A DNA stretch of 64,000 nucleotides from Cristatella mucedo (Eukaryota; Bryozoa; Phylactolaemata; Cristatellidae): assembly GCA_009760855.2 (NCBI GenBank), contig WPIO01000100.1, forward strand, positions 803,501 through 867,500. The letters are read 5' to 3'. Both the position numbers and the translations under genes were made by a program. Below, piece by piece: positions 11,901 through 21,659 of the stretch (position 1 is its first letter; every line of letters starts with the position of its first letter). The notes under the pieces were generated by a model. The model saw only the letters and a list, made by a program, of their open reading frames with translations, had not been told where the DNA came from and made no database searches.

Positions 11901-14194
11901 CAAACAGCAATTAGTCATGACCATAATGTCAGGCTTTACTTTACGCACTAGGCATGACTACCCAGCTGAGTCTGCATCTGTTGGTGTAACTACTCTGCAG
12001 AGGGCAGGCCTGATCCTTGCACACCACTGAGATAACAAGAAGCAAGATCAAACAGAAAATACTCAGAAATTTTCGAGACGATCGTTCTGCAGCTGATAAG
12101 AGCTTGTATTTTGGGGATTGACATTTACTATCAGTAATAGTCATTATGTGTAATTTAGCAGCCACGAAATCATAACACTTTAATTAACTGGAAGATTAAG
12201 TCACTGACAGGTGCCTGCATAAGGTGGGATCTCAAAGTCATCTGCTGGCCGAGAACAAAAGATGTTACTCCAAGGGCAGGGGCCAGCACGAGCCACGAAC
12301 AGTGCATGCTGGAATGGAGCTGCCACTTACAGGAGGCAGCCGCACACTTCTCGAAGTAACAGAACAGGCGTCCCCCATTGCAACATCGACGATCGATTGG
12401 AACTCCCTCCCACACAAGGCTCGGGCATCTAATCGGTCTTTGGTTAAACAGTCGAACTCCCTGGCAGGTAAGGAAATATACATCAGTTCGGCATCAGCAA
12501 TGTCGGTTGGCATGCCACCCCTTCAACAACCCTGCTGAGTAAGCCATATGAGCTTTGTATATAGTAGGAAGGTACAGCTGATTTATTCGACACACTCCCA
12601 TAAGCACAATCGAAATAGCAACATCGAGGCTGTCCCATCGTGGAAATGGGCTGCAGATAATACATGTCTCTGACCTAGGTCGGCCGATACTTCATCGACC
12701 TGACACACCTAAACGACTCTAAAGAGCTTCCTAGCTTATGGGCTGTTTTACTCGTATCCACCAGCCTACCAATTGGACATCCTTGCATATCAAGAATCCT
12801 CTTGCACCACCAGAGACTCGGCTTCCAATCGTCTAGCTGTTCCACTAACTTGAAGTCTTATGGTGATCGGGCACCATGTTGTTCATATGCACCGAAAGTC
12901 TGAAACTCGCTTCCAGCATCTTTTACCACATGCATTACCTTAATCATTTAAGTCAAAGCTGAAGAGGCATCGGTTCCTCTCAGCTCGTCCAGCACTCGAA
13001 CAAGCTTGTCATGTTTGTACCCATACCTTACTTTGTGCATGTTTCAGTGCATGTTATTGAACACGGGCCCTACTAACCGTGACCCTGAGTGTCTTCTTGT
13101 GCACTTTTGCATGCTGGTCTAAGTATGCTACTTGTGTGTTTTTATATGCTTGATACCGTGAATGCCATTTATCATTTAGGTAATGTAATGTAATGCATCT
13201 TGATCATCTTGATCCATACCTCCATATTTCAAGCACTAAATAAATGGATGAAATGCCTGCTTTCAAAGATTTCGCAATTAAGTGCAGCATGAACAGAGAG
13301 CCTCCTATCTTGGAGGATGACTATCAGATTCATAATAATAATAATGCACTTGATAAAGCGCCCTCAGATAACTCAATCTCTTCCTAGGCGCTTTACAATT
13401 CATGCAGCGAGAATTCTGGCCACCTAGTACAAGCTTTACTTACTTTGTGAATATACTCTATTGATGAGCTCAAAAATTCTGCAAAAACATTCAGTAGTAC
13501 CAGCAAGCGACTACTAACCTAGGCTTACACTCTCCAATGATTACTGTCCTAGTCGGATACTGCTCTAGTCAGATAATTTTCTAATCGAAGAATATTCTAG
13601 AAGGATAATGCTATAATCGGATAATTTTTTTAGTCAGACATTTTTTCAGTAGGATAATGTCGACCTGAGGCAATAGCCCGAATATCTACTTACTGGGAGG
13701 GCTGCTTTATAAACGAACCCAGCCAGCAAGGCATTCTACAGAAACCGGGAAGCTTAGATGGCGATGTGATGTGACAGCCTAAAATGCCATTCCGTAGAAA
13801 ATAAATGAGACCTGTAGAATCAGCCGTCGTTTACTTTTATGGCGCCTCTTGGTCTTAGCTCAGAGGTAGCCTGCTGTCACTGCATGACATAGGTCGTTGG
13901 GTAGGGCTTAAAAGCATGCATCCTTTACTGCAGAATAAAAGCAGTGATACTAGCCGCCAAGGATCTTCTGCCGCTACACAAATCAGGCTATTTTATCAGT
14001 CGCTCTTTACTTTAGTACGGAGGGGAAGCCGTAGGTTCGGCAGCGGCCGACCATGGGGTCGCACGAGGCTTGGGACGGCGGCAGGCGTATACCAGACGTC
14101 GCGGCAAAAAAAGCGAATAAAAAATCAGACATACCTTAGCGCCTCTCTTTTTCCCTTTCGAAGCTCTAGACTTAGTGCGGATGAAAAATGACAT
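8815..14194 (-). CDS. RRP9: RRP9 / U3-55K N-terminal part (3 exons, gene incomplete)
   Basis: Partial gene for the U3 snoRNP protein RRP9. In animals it is a nucleolar WD40 protein that binds the box B/C motif of U3 snoRNA during 18S rRNA processing. Three exons join in phase (14194-14135, 11399-11305, 8927-8815) and encode 89 residues plus one base of codon 90. Visible features are a basic start (SKGKKRGAK, then LKKPKHDD), an acidic serine stretch (LLSESDEEVT followed by SDGDNSSITDQDDADAE) and the signature ETPQEKRLRLAKEYLDQI, which closely follows the vertebrate RRP9 sequence before the WD40 propeller (ETAQEKKLRLAKLYLEQL as I recall it). All donors and acceptors are GT-AG. The propeller exons should lie at lower coordinates but were not seen among the LINE copies at 1-8440; the gene probably runs off the left edge. 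Being a broken copy is the main alternative. Confidence 0.8.
8928..11304 (-). other. RRP9 intron 2
   Basis: About 2.4 kb between coding exons 3 and 2. No clear mobile element is recognised. On the opposite (+) strand, 10684-10854 holds a short frame with a protein-like, Pro/Ala-rich end (LNQLIERQKIASYRSPPKPE) that closes with TAG. Neighbouring frames are also partly open and no gene family is recognised. Confidence 0.5.
11305..11399 (-). CDS. RRP9: RRP9 coding exon 2
   Basis: A 95-nt exon with acceptor 'tcgctctgttctag' ending at 11400 and donor GTAC at 11304. It is phase 0 in and phase 2 out. It encodes a lysine-rich then acidic stretch (SVLKKPKHDDNDLLSESDEE). The last two bases (AG) combine with the first base of the next exon to give Ser. 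This matches the position of the EEISSDSE-type acidic segment in human RRP9. Confidence 0.8.
12700..13260 (+). mobile_element. Degenerate LINE C-terminus and 3' UTR
   Basis: Old L2/CR1-type copy. Broken frames hold a GDRAxxSYAPKVWNSLP-like block at about 12860-12920. A 3' UTR ends in a short (TAATG)n run near 13180-13200, which links it to the LINE-B type of tail. Confidence 0.65.
13325..13405 (-). mobile_element. LINE-A 3' tail fragment
   Basis: Starts with (TAATAA)n and continues 'tgcacttgataaagcgccctcagataactcaatctct', the antisense LINE-A 3' end. Only about 80 bp is present, an extreme 5' truncation. Confidence 0.8.
13549..13662. repeat. 16-bp imperfect tandem repeat, about 7 units
   Basis: Units resemble ctagtcggataatgct, in register at 13549, 13565, 13581, 13597, 13613, 13631 and 13647. 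Most units are exactly 16 bp; one has two extra T. It lies in RRP9 intron 1. Confidence 0.75.
13845..14005 (+). mobile_element. SINE-A copy, diverged
   Basis: Head resembles the A-box flank ('cttagctcagaggtagcctgc') and the 3' half matches the SINE-A tail ('agccgccaaggatcttctgccgctacacaaatcaggct', ending 'ttttatcagtc'). The B box is degraded ('ggtcgttgggtaggg'). It is only about 130 bp from RRP9 exon 1. Confidence 0.6.
14135..14194 (-). CDS. RRP9: RRP9 coding exon 1 (start)
   Basis: Begins at ATG (14194-14192 on the - strand) and encodes MSFFIRTKSRASKGKKRGAK. It ends in AAG followed by the strong donor GTATGT at 14134, in phase 0. The short basic N-terminus resembles the lysine/arginine-rich start of RRP9 proteins. 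No other in-frame ATG was seen just upstream. Confidence 0.72.
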
Positions 14195-15130
14195 AGCGGC
14201 AGTTAACACGCACAGCAATTACAGGAACTGCATGGCCTCCCACGTTGGTCAGGTACGTCCTTCACCTTGCAGTCCTCCGTGACGGCATATAGCTGAAACA
14301 GCGCATATAGGCTAAAATTCAAAGATGCATTTCTTTTTTTTAAATTAAACGTAGCGTATTTATTTTGTATGCAGAGAATCTCAAACTTGCTTCTACCACG
14401 ACGACCGTTAGTGTGTCTGGCCGACACCTGTTCGAACTAGACTGTCGCTTCGTATTTTTAGCCCTTGAGTATGTATCTATTTCGCGTCGCTAATAATTAG
14501 GTCGGTTATATTTTTTGCGCTGATACTGCTTCAGTTTGATACCGGCGCGCATCTCGTGGCTGCACTTTGGCAGCACCCGGAAGTTAACGCTGAGCTGGGC
14601 GACCCTCTAGGCGTCTTCCTCTTCTGTGCAGTGCTAAGCAGCCGGTTGGTAGGTACTTGGCAACGCGCTGCAAGGGTTCGTCTTCATCGGCGAAGTTATT
14701 TCTGTACGCGCTGATAGACCTGCGCTGTAGGCGCATCGCTTCTGGACGCAAGCATGCCGTCACTCGGAGGCTGATGCAGCAGGTGCCCTCGTAGAAACCG
14801 GTAGCAGTCGATGCGTCGGTCCAAGGACCACAAGGGCCGTTGACCGATTGGCGGAGTGCTGCCCGCGGCTTGACGGCTTGCTTCCGCCTCCGAGGGGTGC
14901 TCTGCGTCTAAGAAACAAGCCAGCCCTGGCTGCTTCTGTCGCATCGACTGCATGGTCCGGCCTGATCTCTCCGTCTGTATTGTGTTTCGATCGGGTCGGG
15001 TAGTTTTTTTTCTCAACCGACGCACTTATCGGCTGAGCCTGCGCCTACTGCTCCCATCCAGTGCGCAGAGTGCTTGTGAAAGCAGCTGCGAAGAAGTGCG
15101 AAGAGTGCTCTTGTTTGCTAGCACAAGCAG
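14195..15130. promoter_or_regulatory. GC/CpG-rich region upstream of RRP9 start
   Basis: DNA upstream of the RRP9 ATG; it becomes clearly richer in CpG dinucleotides from about 14540 to 15130. A 5' UTR and promoter are expected here by position, but I see no diagnostic core element. Open frames on both strands (antisense 14696-15025, sense 14952-15134) have no recognised motif and are typical of GC-rich DNA. Confidence 0.35.
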
Positions 15131-15499
15131 CTAGCGTCTACCAGGAAGAAGTTCCTGCCCAGCTGGTCTCGGTGAATTTCGTGGCAATTAATTAACACTA
15201 GTAAGACATTTGTACTTAATAAACACTAGTAATACATTTGTAAAGCGCCTCAAGAGAACTAAATATTCCCGTGGCAGTTTGCACGTGCTGATAAAAAAGC
15301 CTTTCAGTTGGTTAGTGAGGACATTGGTTAAGGATGGCAGCAGTGTACCGTGTCAGCAAGCATGACCTCGCAAAGAACTATTCGCATGGACGAACCAACA
15401 GCTGCTAGGAACAGTTGGGTTGTGGTTTTTTTATACATCGTTGAATCTGTGGATGTCGTGATGCCAGTCGCTGTCGAGTTCCAGGCATTTCACTGGTTT

Positions 15500-15632
15500 G
15501 GTACCGGCCCAGTGATTAGGTCGATCGCCCCGACCAAGGTCTTGCCGAGTTCGTGGGCTCGAGCCCCGTGGCACATGTGAAGCGGCTGACTAGAGATTGA
15601 GTTCTCTTAAGGCGCCATACAAATGAATTGCA
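15500..15632 (+). mobile_element. SINE-B copy
   Basis: tRNA-derived SINE. The head contains 'gaccaaggtcttgccgagttcgtgggctcgagccccgtggcac' with a B-box-like GGCTCGAGCCC. It is followed by the tail 'gactagagattgagttctcttaaggcgccatacaaatgaatt'. The tail shares its core with LINE-A 3' ends. Confidence 0.8.
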
Positions 15633-15639
15633 TATATAT

Positions 15640-15850
15640 TTTGCATTAGGCGAATGCAAACTGAAGGCAGGGTCTCCAAAAGTTAGAAGAGTAGGTAGTA
15701 CGATGAGAAGGAGCCCGATTAGGTAGCAGTTCGATGTGGTAGGCCCGAGTGCTAGAGAATGAATCTGAAAGTGAGTGACAGAACCCTGAAATCTTAGTGC
15801 TGTTGCTGCTGAAGCTGACCTAAAGCAATAGTGCTGATTGGTTTTCCATT
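15640..15850 (-). mobile_element. LINE fragment, old
   Basis: Antisense L2/CR1-like C-terminal region. It matches the landmark order seen in 58490-58680: 'gcagggtctccaaaagtt', 'ggtagtacgatgagaagg', 'agtgctagagaatgaa...aaagtgagtgacagaacc'. No tail is present. Confidence 0.65.
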
Positions 15851-16880
15851 ATTGGTACCGTGTGAATTCTAGCACGGCAGTTGGCTAGTTTGCTTGGCTG
15901 ACTGGGGTTTGACAGGTACCTGCTGTGCTTGAATAGCCCTATCCTGACCCCTTCGGTCCTGCTATCGGACAGGATCAGCCTGCTCGGAGCTGTTGCCAAG
16001 GCGACAGCTCTTCTTCCCTTTCTGCATCAGTAGACATGACAGCCACTGGTGGCCCTGTTCTGCTGAAGCCATGCTGCAGCTCGGTGCATCCCTTCTGCCT
16101 CTTGATCAGTCAAGTGATTAGCTGGATGTTGTTGATTTTTTCGTCCAGCTGTTGCTCCCCCAACAAATGTCTCACTACCAGCTGCCACTCGGATACCGAT
16201 AGCTCTAGCCACCGATGGCTGCCCCAAGCCTGCTATGTATGCATTTCGTTTTGTGAGAGTAAGAGCCGAGAAGTAGATGTACACATCGCTCGTGCCGCTG
16301 CTTCTCCTGGTCATTTTGATTTTCACCATTGTTTTTGAGCCTCTTTGTCGACTCGAGTGGGTGTGCCCAACGAACTCTCTACTCTATGTTTGGGCATTTT
16401 CGCGGGTTCAGCTGTTCTTCCACGGCCTCCAACGACACGTTGATTGGTTCTGGCTGGCCAAAGGATGACTGGACAAAGGACCAACTACGAATCCCGAAGG
16501 TACCAGCCTTAGATGACAAGGATGATAAGTGGACCAGTTCGTGCCTACTGTTTTCCTGGGCAATCGCAAGCAGTTTTGCACGCTGACCCAAGAGGGGGTC
16601 CTTGCTAAAAGCAAATCTTGGTGTGTCCAAATTAGCATTTACTGGTGATCGTAGAGACTGCCGATTGCCTCAAATGGGATGGCTCACATTGAGCTCTGTT
16701 AGTTGCTTAATCTAAGTATATGTTATCGTTAGCCATAGACAAATGACCCCAGTTCATTTATATTTCTCTCAGAAATACTACCCCACTCTTTTGCGGTAAG
16801 CGGCATCGGCAACATTTACAAAGGTGAGTGGTCACTGGCTCCAGTGTCCAACTGGCAGCAGTCTCCATATTGAACTATTA
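15851..16880. other. No gene assigned; overlapping open frames
   Basis: The interval 16027-16638 stays open on both strands. An antisense frame (16379-16630) reads FAFSKDPLLGQRAKLLAIAQ, and a sense frame over the same DNA reads GWPKDDWTKDQLRIPKVPAL. Either could be part of an exon. Neither matches a family I know, and no convincing pair of splice sites frames them. Confidence 0.3.
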
Positions 16881-16885
16881 TAACT

Positions 16886-16916
16886 AACTTATAACTTAAC
16901 TATAACTATATTATAG

Positions 16917-16964
<48 letters not shown>

Positions 16965-16995
16965 CTATAATATAGTTATAGTTAAGTTATAAGTT
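16886..16995. repeat. Large AT-rich palindrome (110 bp)
   Basis: Near-perfect inverted repeat centred at about 16940.5. The left arm begins 'aacttataacttaactataa' and the right arm ends with its reverse complement, with (TA)n at the centre. A second palindrome follows within 40 bp. It can form a long hairpin or cruciform. Confidence 0.92.
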
Positions 16996-17034
16996 ACTAT
17001 AACTATACTATACTATAACTATACTATATTAGTT

Positions 17035-17092
17035 AATATAATAATGCAAAATATAATATATATATATATATTATATTTTGCATTATTATATT
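17035..17092. repeat. Second AT-rich palindrome (58 bp)
   Basis: Perfect inverted repeat centred at 17063.5. The arms are 'aatataataatgcaaaatat...' and the reverse complement ending 'ttttgcattattatatt', with a (TA)n centre. The arm sequence differs from that of the palindrome at 16886-16995. Confidence 0.92.
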
Positions 17093-17584
17093 ATATTATA
17101 TTGCATTAGTGAGCACGTCAGTATACTCAGAGCCTGTGGATTTGCTTGGTGCTTTAAGTATTATCATGAGATGCTCACGAGATGCCTGCAACACATCACG
17201 TATCCTTTGGTACGTTAGAGTGGTGATGTCGCGTGCGCAACCAGAATTTGATGTAGCTGTTCAGCTCCTCATTTTCTTCATCGGCTGCAACCAGTATTAA
17301 ACATTAAAGGAGGGCATCGTTTTTATAATGCTGAAGGCTGGTAGTGAGTCGTCTGCTGTTTGCTGCCAAGTGCCGGTAGTGACACGCCCCTTCAAATTAA
17401 CCCGAAACCCTTCACAGACCGCGCCATCAGTTCCTATGCTCCTCCCAAAGCCTGCAACTTGGTGCCCACTGATGCATAAATCAGGACATCCCCTGACTAG
17501 ACGCCATACAATTACAAGGTAGCAGAAAACTCAAACTTCATGCTTCCCATGGCAGTTGCTCCATCCCTGCGAATTATCTAATTA

Positions 17585-17750
17585 AAAGGCTAGCTGATTT
17601 AGCAGCCTCATTTATTTAGTGGCAAAGGAGCCTCTGTCTCTGTCACCAGCGCTTGCAGCCGGTAATACATGATTGCCTGCTGCTGGACTCGAACCCATGA
17701 CCTTTGTCGCAAATTGCCTGCATGTGGTTACTGCAACTGTGTACGCTGTA
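17585..17750 (-). mobile_element. SINE-A copy
   Basis: Antisense SINE-A. The tail region 'ggctagctgatttagcagcctcatttatttagtggcaaaggagcct' comes first, then 'accagcgcttgcagccggtaa'. The B box on the reverse strand is in 'ctggactcgaacccatgacc' (17682-17701). Confidence 0.8.
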
Positions 17751-18585
17751 TCTCTAATCAAGTGTCTTTTACAGCATAAGTAATGTGCCCAGATAGATGT
17801 TCATTTTTCCGTGCTGCTTTACGAATGTTGTATTGCTATATTGTATTGCTATATTAGTTATATTAATACTGTAATTGAATGTGCTTGTAATTGACCTGCC
17901 AGCATAATCAGTTGAGAAACTAGGATGGGGGGCAGAAGGCAGAGGGCAGCTCCTTCCAGGAATCACCATATTGTGACCAGCAGTTCTGTGGCTGCCCGCA
18001 AACGGAAACGGTGAGGGTTGTATCAGTACTTCGTTGCATTAGTCAGAGTTTACTAATGCGCGAAGTAGGAGCAGGGGTTAAGTTATCCTAGATCCTCTGA
18101 AACCTCTTTTACAAGTTCAAAACTTTTTCTCACCTTAGTTTACTCATATGACCTTTATGTGACTGTCTATATGTATTTCATATATAATACCTTCCTGGCC
18201 TATCGTCTGAATAGAGAATTCGATCATACTAAGTCCTTTTGCTAAACCTGTCAGCTACATTCCAGCAGTATGCAGCTCTGTCAGCTGCCGACTCCCTAAG
18301 TGGCAGCGTGAGAACCATTTCCCGAATTGCCGTGGCTGAATTGTGAATTAAACTTCTTAAGTTCATTTGCTAGAATAGAATGCCCCTGTGATTGCCACAG
18401 CCAGCCAAGCGCTACATAGATTTGAAATTATATGTGGACTTTTGCTAATGATAGTAACTTACTCATTGCCTGTGGACTCGCTTCACTTAGTCAAAGTAGA
18501 ATTACACTACTCCAGGAAGTACTGGTCACCATCTCGCCGCGTGACGAAGGAAAGCAAGGACGTACAGAGTTTCTTGTTTTAATTA
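17751..18585. other. No gene recognised
   Basis: Short frames only. The AT-rich section 17820-17870 repeats 'gtattgctatat' twice. A 64-codon + frame at 18388-18582 has no recognisable motif. Confidence 0.4.
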
Positions 18586-18650
18586 GTAGAGATAATAATA
18601 ATGTTTAATGTTGTATGTTTGTAAAGCCCCTAAGAGATTTGCTTCAGGAG
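18586..18650 (+). mobile_element. LINE/SINE tail remnant
   Basis: 'tttgtaaagcccctaagagatttgcttcaggagtaag' resembles the shared LINE-A/SINE-B 3' motif. Only a tail of about 60 bp is visible, so the family is uncertain. Confidence 0.4.
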
Positions 18651-18721
18651 TAAGTGTTTCTCATGGATAAGCCAGAGCAAGAAAATTAAGGGCGCTGCAA
18701 TATAGAGACAGTTAATATGAG

Positions 18722-18843
<122 letters not shown>

Positions 18844-19414
18844 ACCCATGCGTGCATGTGTCTGATAGTTGGGTGTGACCGTGTTGATAGCACCAGTTGG
18901 TTGATAAATTAGTTCGAAAAAACGAGGCTACTTGGTAAATTAAGAGAGAAAGTGTGATCGTATGAACAGGATTTAAGAATAGCCCGGTAGTTGCCTTCAG
19001 AGCAGCAGCCTTGGTTACTAGCAGAGGTCCTCGCAGCTGAAAGGAGGCCTGCTTTCACTTGGACGCAGTGGAAGAGCAGCATCCCCGGGCAATGATGGAT
19101 GCCACACCGAACTGCTGCCGATCACAAAGAGATCCGATCGTAACCCCTCCACATAGTAAGTGCACCTTCGATGCAGCATAGCATCAGCCAGTTGCGTACA
19201 CACATCCCCAGAGTTGCTGATCTTGTCGAGCCTTGGTTATGAGAAGCTAGTTGGGGGGATAGGTGAGCCTGCTTTTTTTTGTATCCCTATCCGGTATTTT
19301 GTCCCTACGTCGTGATCGTCTAGTCTTCCAAGAGTAAGCAGAACATGCTGAACATGGCTGCTACTGCCCGAAAGAAGCAGCGCTTTCACTGCTGAGATCC
19401 TATTTACTGCCTCC

Positions 19415-19655
19415 GCTTGAATGTAATGTATATCCGTCTGTAACTCCACAAAGTCATTAAGACCATGTGGGTGTTACACAGGAGAGTTTTGTATAGCGCA
19501 CCCACAGCCTAACCAGCTTTCGGTACGCATTCGGTAGCCAACAGACTTCGTCTCACGAAACGAAGAGAAAGTGTGAAGCATAGCAGAGTCAGGAGAGCAG
19601 TTGAGGTAGTGAGTAGCATAGAAGTAGCAGCTCAAAGTCGCTGGAAGGAGTCAGT
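19415..19655 (-). mobile_element. LINE-B 3' UTR, truncated
   Basis: Antisense LINE-B 3' end: 'aatgtaatgtatatccgtctgtaactccacaaagtcattaagacc' then 'gtacgcattcggtagccaacag' and 'gcatagcagagtcaggagagcagttgaggtagtgag'. It carries the same order of landmarks as 21660-21900 and 55005-55330. Confidence 0.88.
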
Positions 19656-20300
19656 GGTAAAACTACAGCTATGGCTTGTCCCGTTTGGATGTCGTGAAGT
19701 ATGTGATTTGGAGGGCTATACTACTGCGAGTTACAGGCATGCTGTGGTGTTGAAGGATGTGTGTTACTGCTTCGCCAGGATTGCACGTAAACTTTTTGTT
19801 TTAGATATCTTAACACTGCAGTCTTTATATTTTCAAGACCTCTCCAGGTAAGCTTTCATTCGTGTACTGCCATTCCTTGTTGTGACATGTGCTGTTGCAA
19901 AAGTTATTTCTGCTTACTTCTCCAGCCCAGTTTAGAATGGTGATAATTAAGATGTCTCATGTACAGCATCCAAGATAACTGAGTCTCTATTTGGGTGAAC
20001 CAAAGAGGGCAGATGAATCAGAAACCATACAAACGTCATCGTCAAAGCAAAATGACCTGCCTATAGGGCAGCTAGCTGTAGTGCCCAAGTGTGGTGGGGC
20101 TAGCTAGAGGATGCCTGTGCTAAGGTGGCAGTGTACGAGTGGTACACTGAGTCTCTCATGTAAGCAAGCATACATTTTAATTCTAGTAAAGGATTTTTCC
20201 AGGGCATGTCGACCGGCTGCAATTCAGCAGCATACATTGGCAGTCGGCATGTCAGGGCGACCAGATAATAATTTCCAACTGTGCCTTACCTGATATATGT
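19656..20300. other. No gene recognised
   Basis: Low-information sequence between a LINE-B tail and the (TA)n tract. A + frame at 19573-19851 starts inside the LINE-B remnant and shows no family motif. Confidence 0.4.
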
Positions 20301-20305
20301 ATGTG

Positions 20306-20341
<36 letters not shown>
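20306..20341. repeat. (TA)n microsatellite
   Basis: About 17 TA units following 'atgtatgtgtaa'. Confidence 0.95.
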
Positions 20342-20439
20342 TTGCAGTATGGCTGCTGTGTCTGTAGTCGTTAGGATAATCAAAGGGTTTTCTATTGTGC
20401 GAGGCATACTAAAGTTATGCAAAGCCTGTGAAAATATAA

Positions 20440-20720
20440 ATTGGCAGCCCAAAAACAAACACGTGGTAGTTTAGTGGTGTCGGCCTTTGAGTATTTGTTG
20501 TGACCCCCCCCCCCTCCTCTTTTCTGGCCAGGCATATAGTCTACAGCCTCTGCTGTAGCACATTCTGCTGAGCTTGAGCTTCTACTGGAAAGATTGGTTA
20601 CTGGTGTAGGCCAAGTACCTGCCTCAGCTGCCTGTCGATATTGTTCCATAGTTGTTCTATGGGATTCCAATCAGACGATTGGGCCACTGCACCAGCACCA
20701 AATGAGGATTCGTCAAAATA
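20440..20720 (-). pseudogene. Tc1/mariner transposase C-terminal fragment
   Basis: On the - strand the sequence reads SSDWNPIEQLWNNIDRQLRQ, matching the conserved QSPDLNPIEHLW...L..RL region around the third catalytic acid of Tc1-type transposases. It then reads, after frameshifts, DYMPGQKRGGGGGHNKYSK, matching the family's SMPRR...V...RGGHTKY end. A homopolymer run of 11 C at 20505-20515 (+ strand) breaks the frame. No N-terminal half is recognised nearby. Confidence 0.75.
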
Positions 20721-20741
20721 CTTCTCTGTCAATAGATCTGT

Positions 20742-20766
20742 GTATTTGTGTGTGTGTGTGTGTGCG
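20742..20766. repeat. Short (GT)n run next to a GC/CG run
   Basis: About 11 GT units followed by 'gcgcgcgcgcgtgtgcgc' (20764-20781), a purine-pyrimidine alternating stretch. Confidence 0.9.
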
Positions 20767-21019
20767 CGCGCGCGTGTGCGCACATACATACAATTGTGTG
20801 GCGGGTGGGGTGGGGTGGCACAAGCGTTGAGAATCTTAATCCAGTCAGCTGCAGGTGCTCTGAGCCTAACCACCTGCTGCATGGTGCGCTGGTGCTGCTT
20901 TAGCAGGAGGTGGGCACTGTAAGTTCTGAGTTGGGCTTTTGTTGTTAAATAGGCTGAAAATTTTCGGTCTGCATTGATCTCGAATGAAGTAAGTAAGAAA
21001 AAAAACCTAAAGGTTAGCG

Positions 21020-21262
21020 GATGCAATGCCTCAGTTATCTAGTGGCAGAAGAGCCTTAATGGCTTACTGCATATGTTTGAAGTGCTTAGAAAGAGATTAA
21101 GCTCTCTGAGGGTGCTATGCAAATGTATTATAGTATTATTATTGTGGCTATCAACCTGCTTGCAAGGAACTGTAAATAATAGCCTGCTACTGAAGGGCGA
21201 GAACCTGCGACCCGGGTCGTGAAGTGCTAGCGCCTTACCCCCTAGGCTGTCTGCAGGCACCA
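21020..21262 (-). mobile_element. SINE-A interrupted by a LINE-A tail
   Basis: SINE-A pieces flank an insertion. On the left is 'tatctagtggcagaagagccttaatggct' (tail side). On the right are 'ggctatcaacctgcttgcaagg' and the head side with the reversed B box in 'gggcgagaacctgcgacc', followed by 'gcgccttaccccctaggctgtc'. The intervening 21064-21134 is LINE-A tail on the opposite strand. A 4-bp 'ggct' occurs at both junctions. Confidence 0.7.
21064..21134 (+). mobile_element. LINE-A 3' tail inserted in SINE-A
   Basis: Contains 'agtgcttagaaagagattaagctctctgagggtgctatgcaaatg' and ends in 'attattattg'. Very short (about 70 bp), a 5'-truncated insertion. Confidence 0.75.
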
Positions 21263-21659
21263 TAACTCATTCCAGTTAATCCTGCAGTACTAGGACGTGG
21301 CTTCACTTGCAACATACGTGACGTCTGCTGTGGCTTCTTTGCATGGGCTTTCTTTCTACAGTTTTCCTCCTCCCTTGGTCAGCCTATCAGAGGAGGGCAG
21401 CTCCTAGCATTTGTGAGCTGTATTTGTGACTAATTATGTCTGTAGCCCCTTGAGGTATTTTTCCCTTATGAGTCAGAGTGCACAGGCCACCGGTGTATGT
21501 GAATCGCTTGGCCACTATCTTATCTGTCGTGACGATGCCCGCTCATTCTTAGCTAGCGCATTACGTGCAGCTGAAACTCGGTTAGCTTCACTGACTTCCT
21601 TGACAGCTTTGTATTCTTCGATTAGTCGGCTTTGTATTCCCAACTAGTCAGCAGCTCCA

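Larger units (their letters stand above)
11400..14134 (-). other. RRP9 intron 1
   Basis: About 2.7 kb between coding exons 2 and 1. It contains a degraded LINE C-terminal piece (12700-13260), a LINE-A tail (13325-13405), a 16-bp tandem repeat (13549-13662) and a SINE-A copy (13845-14005). A + strand frame at 12360-12466 followed by a good donor-like GTAAGG includes DWNSLPHKARASNRSL, which looks like a LINE C-terminus rather than a host exon. Confidence 0.55.

Noticed and set aside
12360..12466. Exon ending at a strong GTAAGG donor
   Set aside because: The frame contains DWNSLPHKARASNRSL, which looks like a LINE C-terminus, and no acceptor or family supports a host exon.
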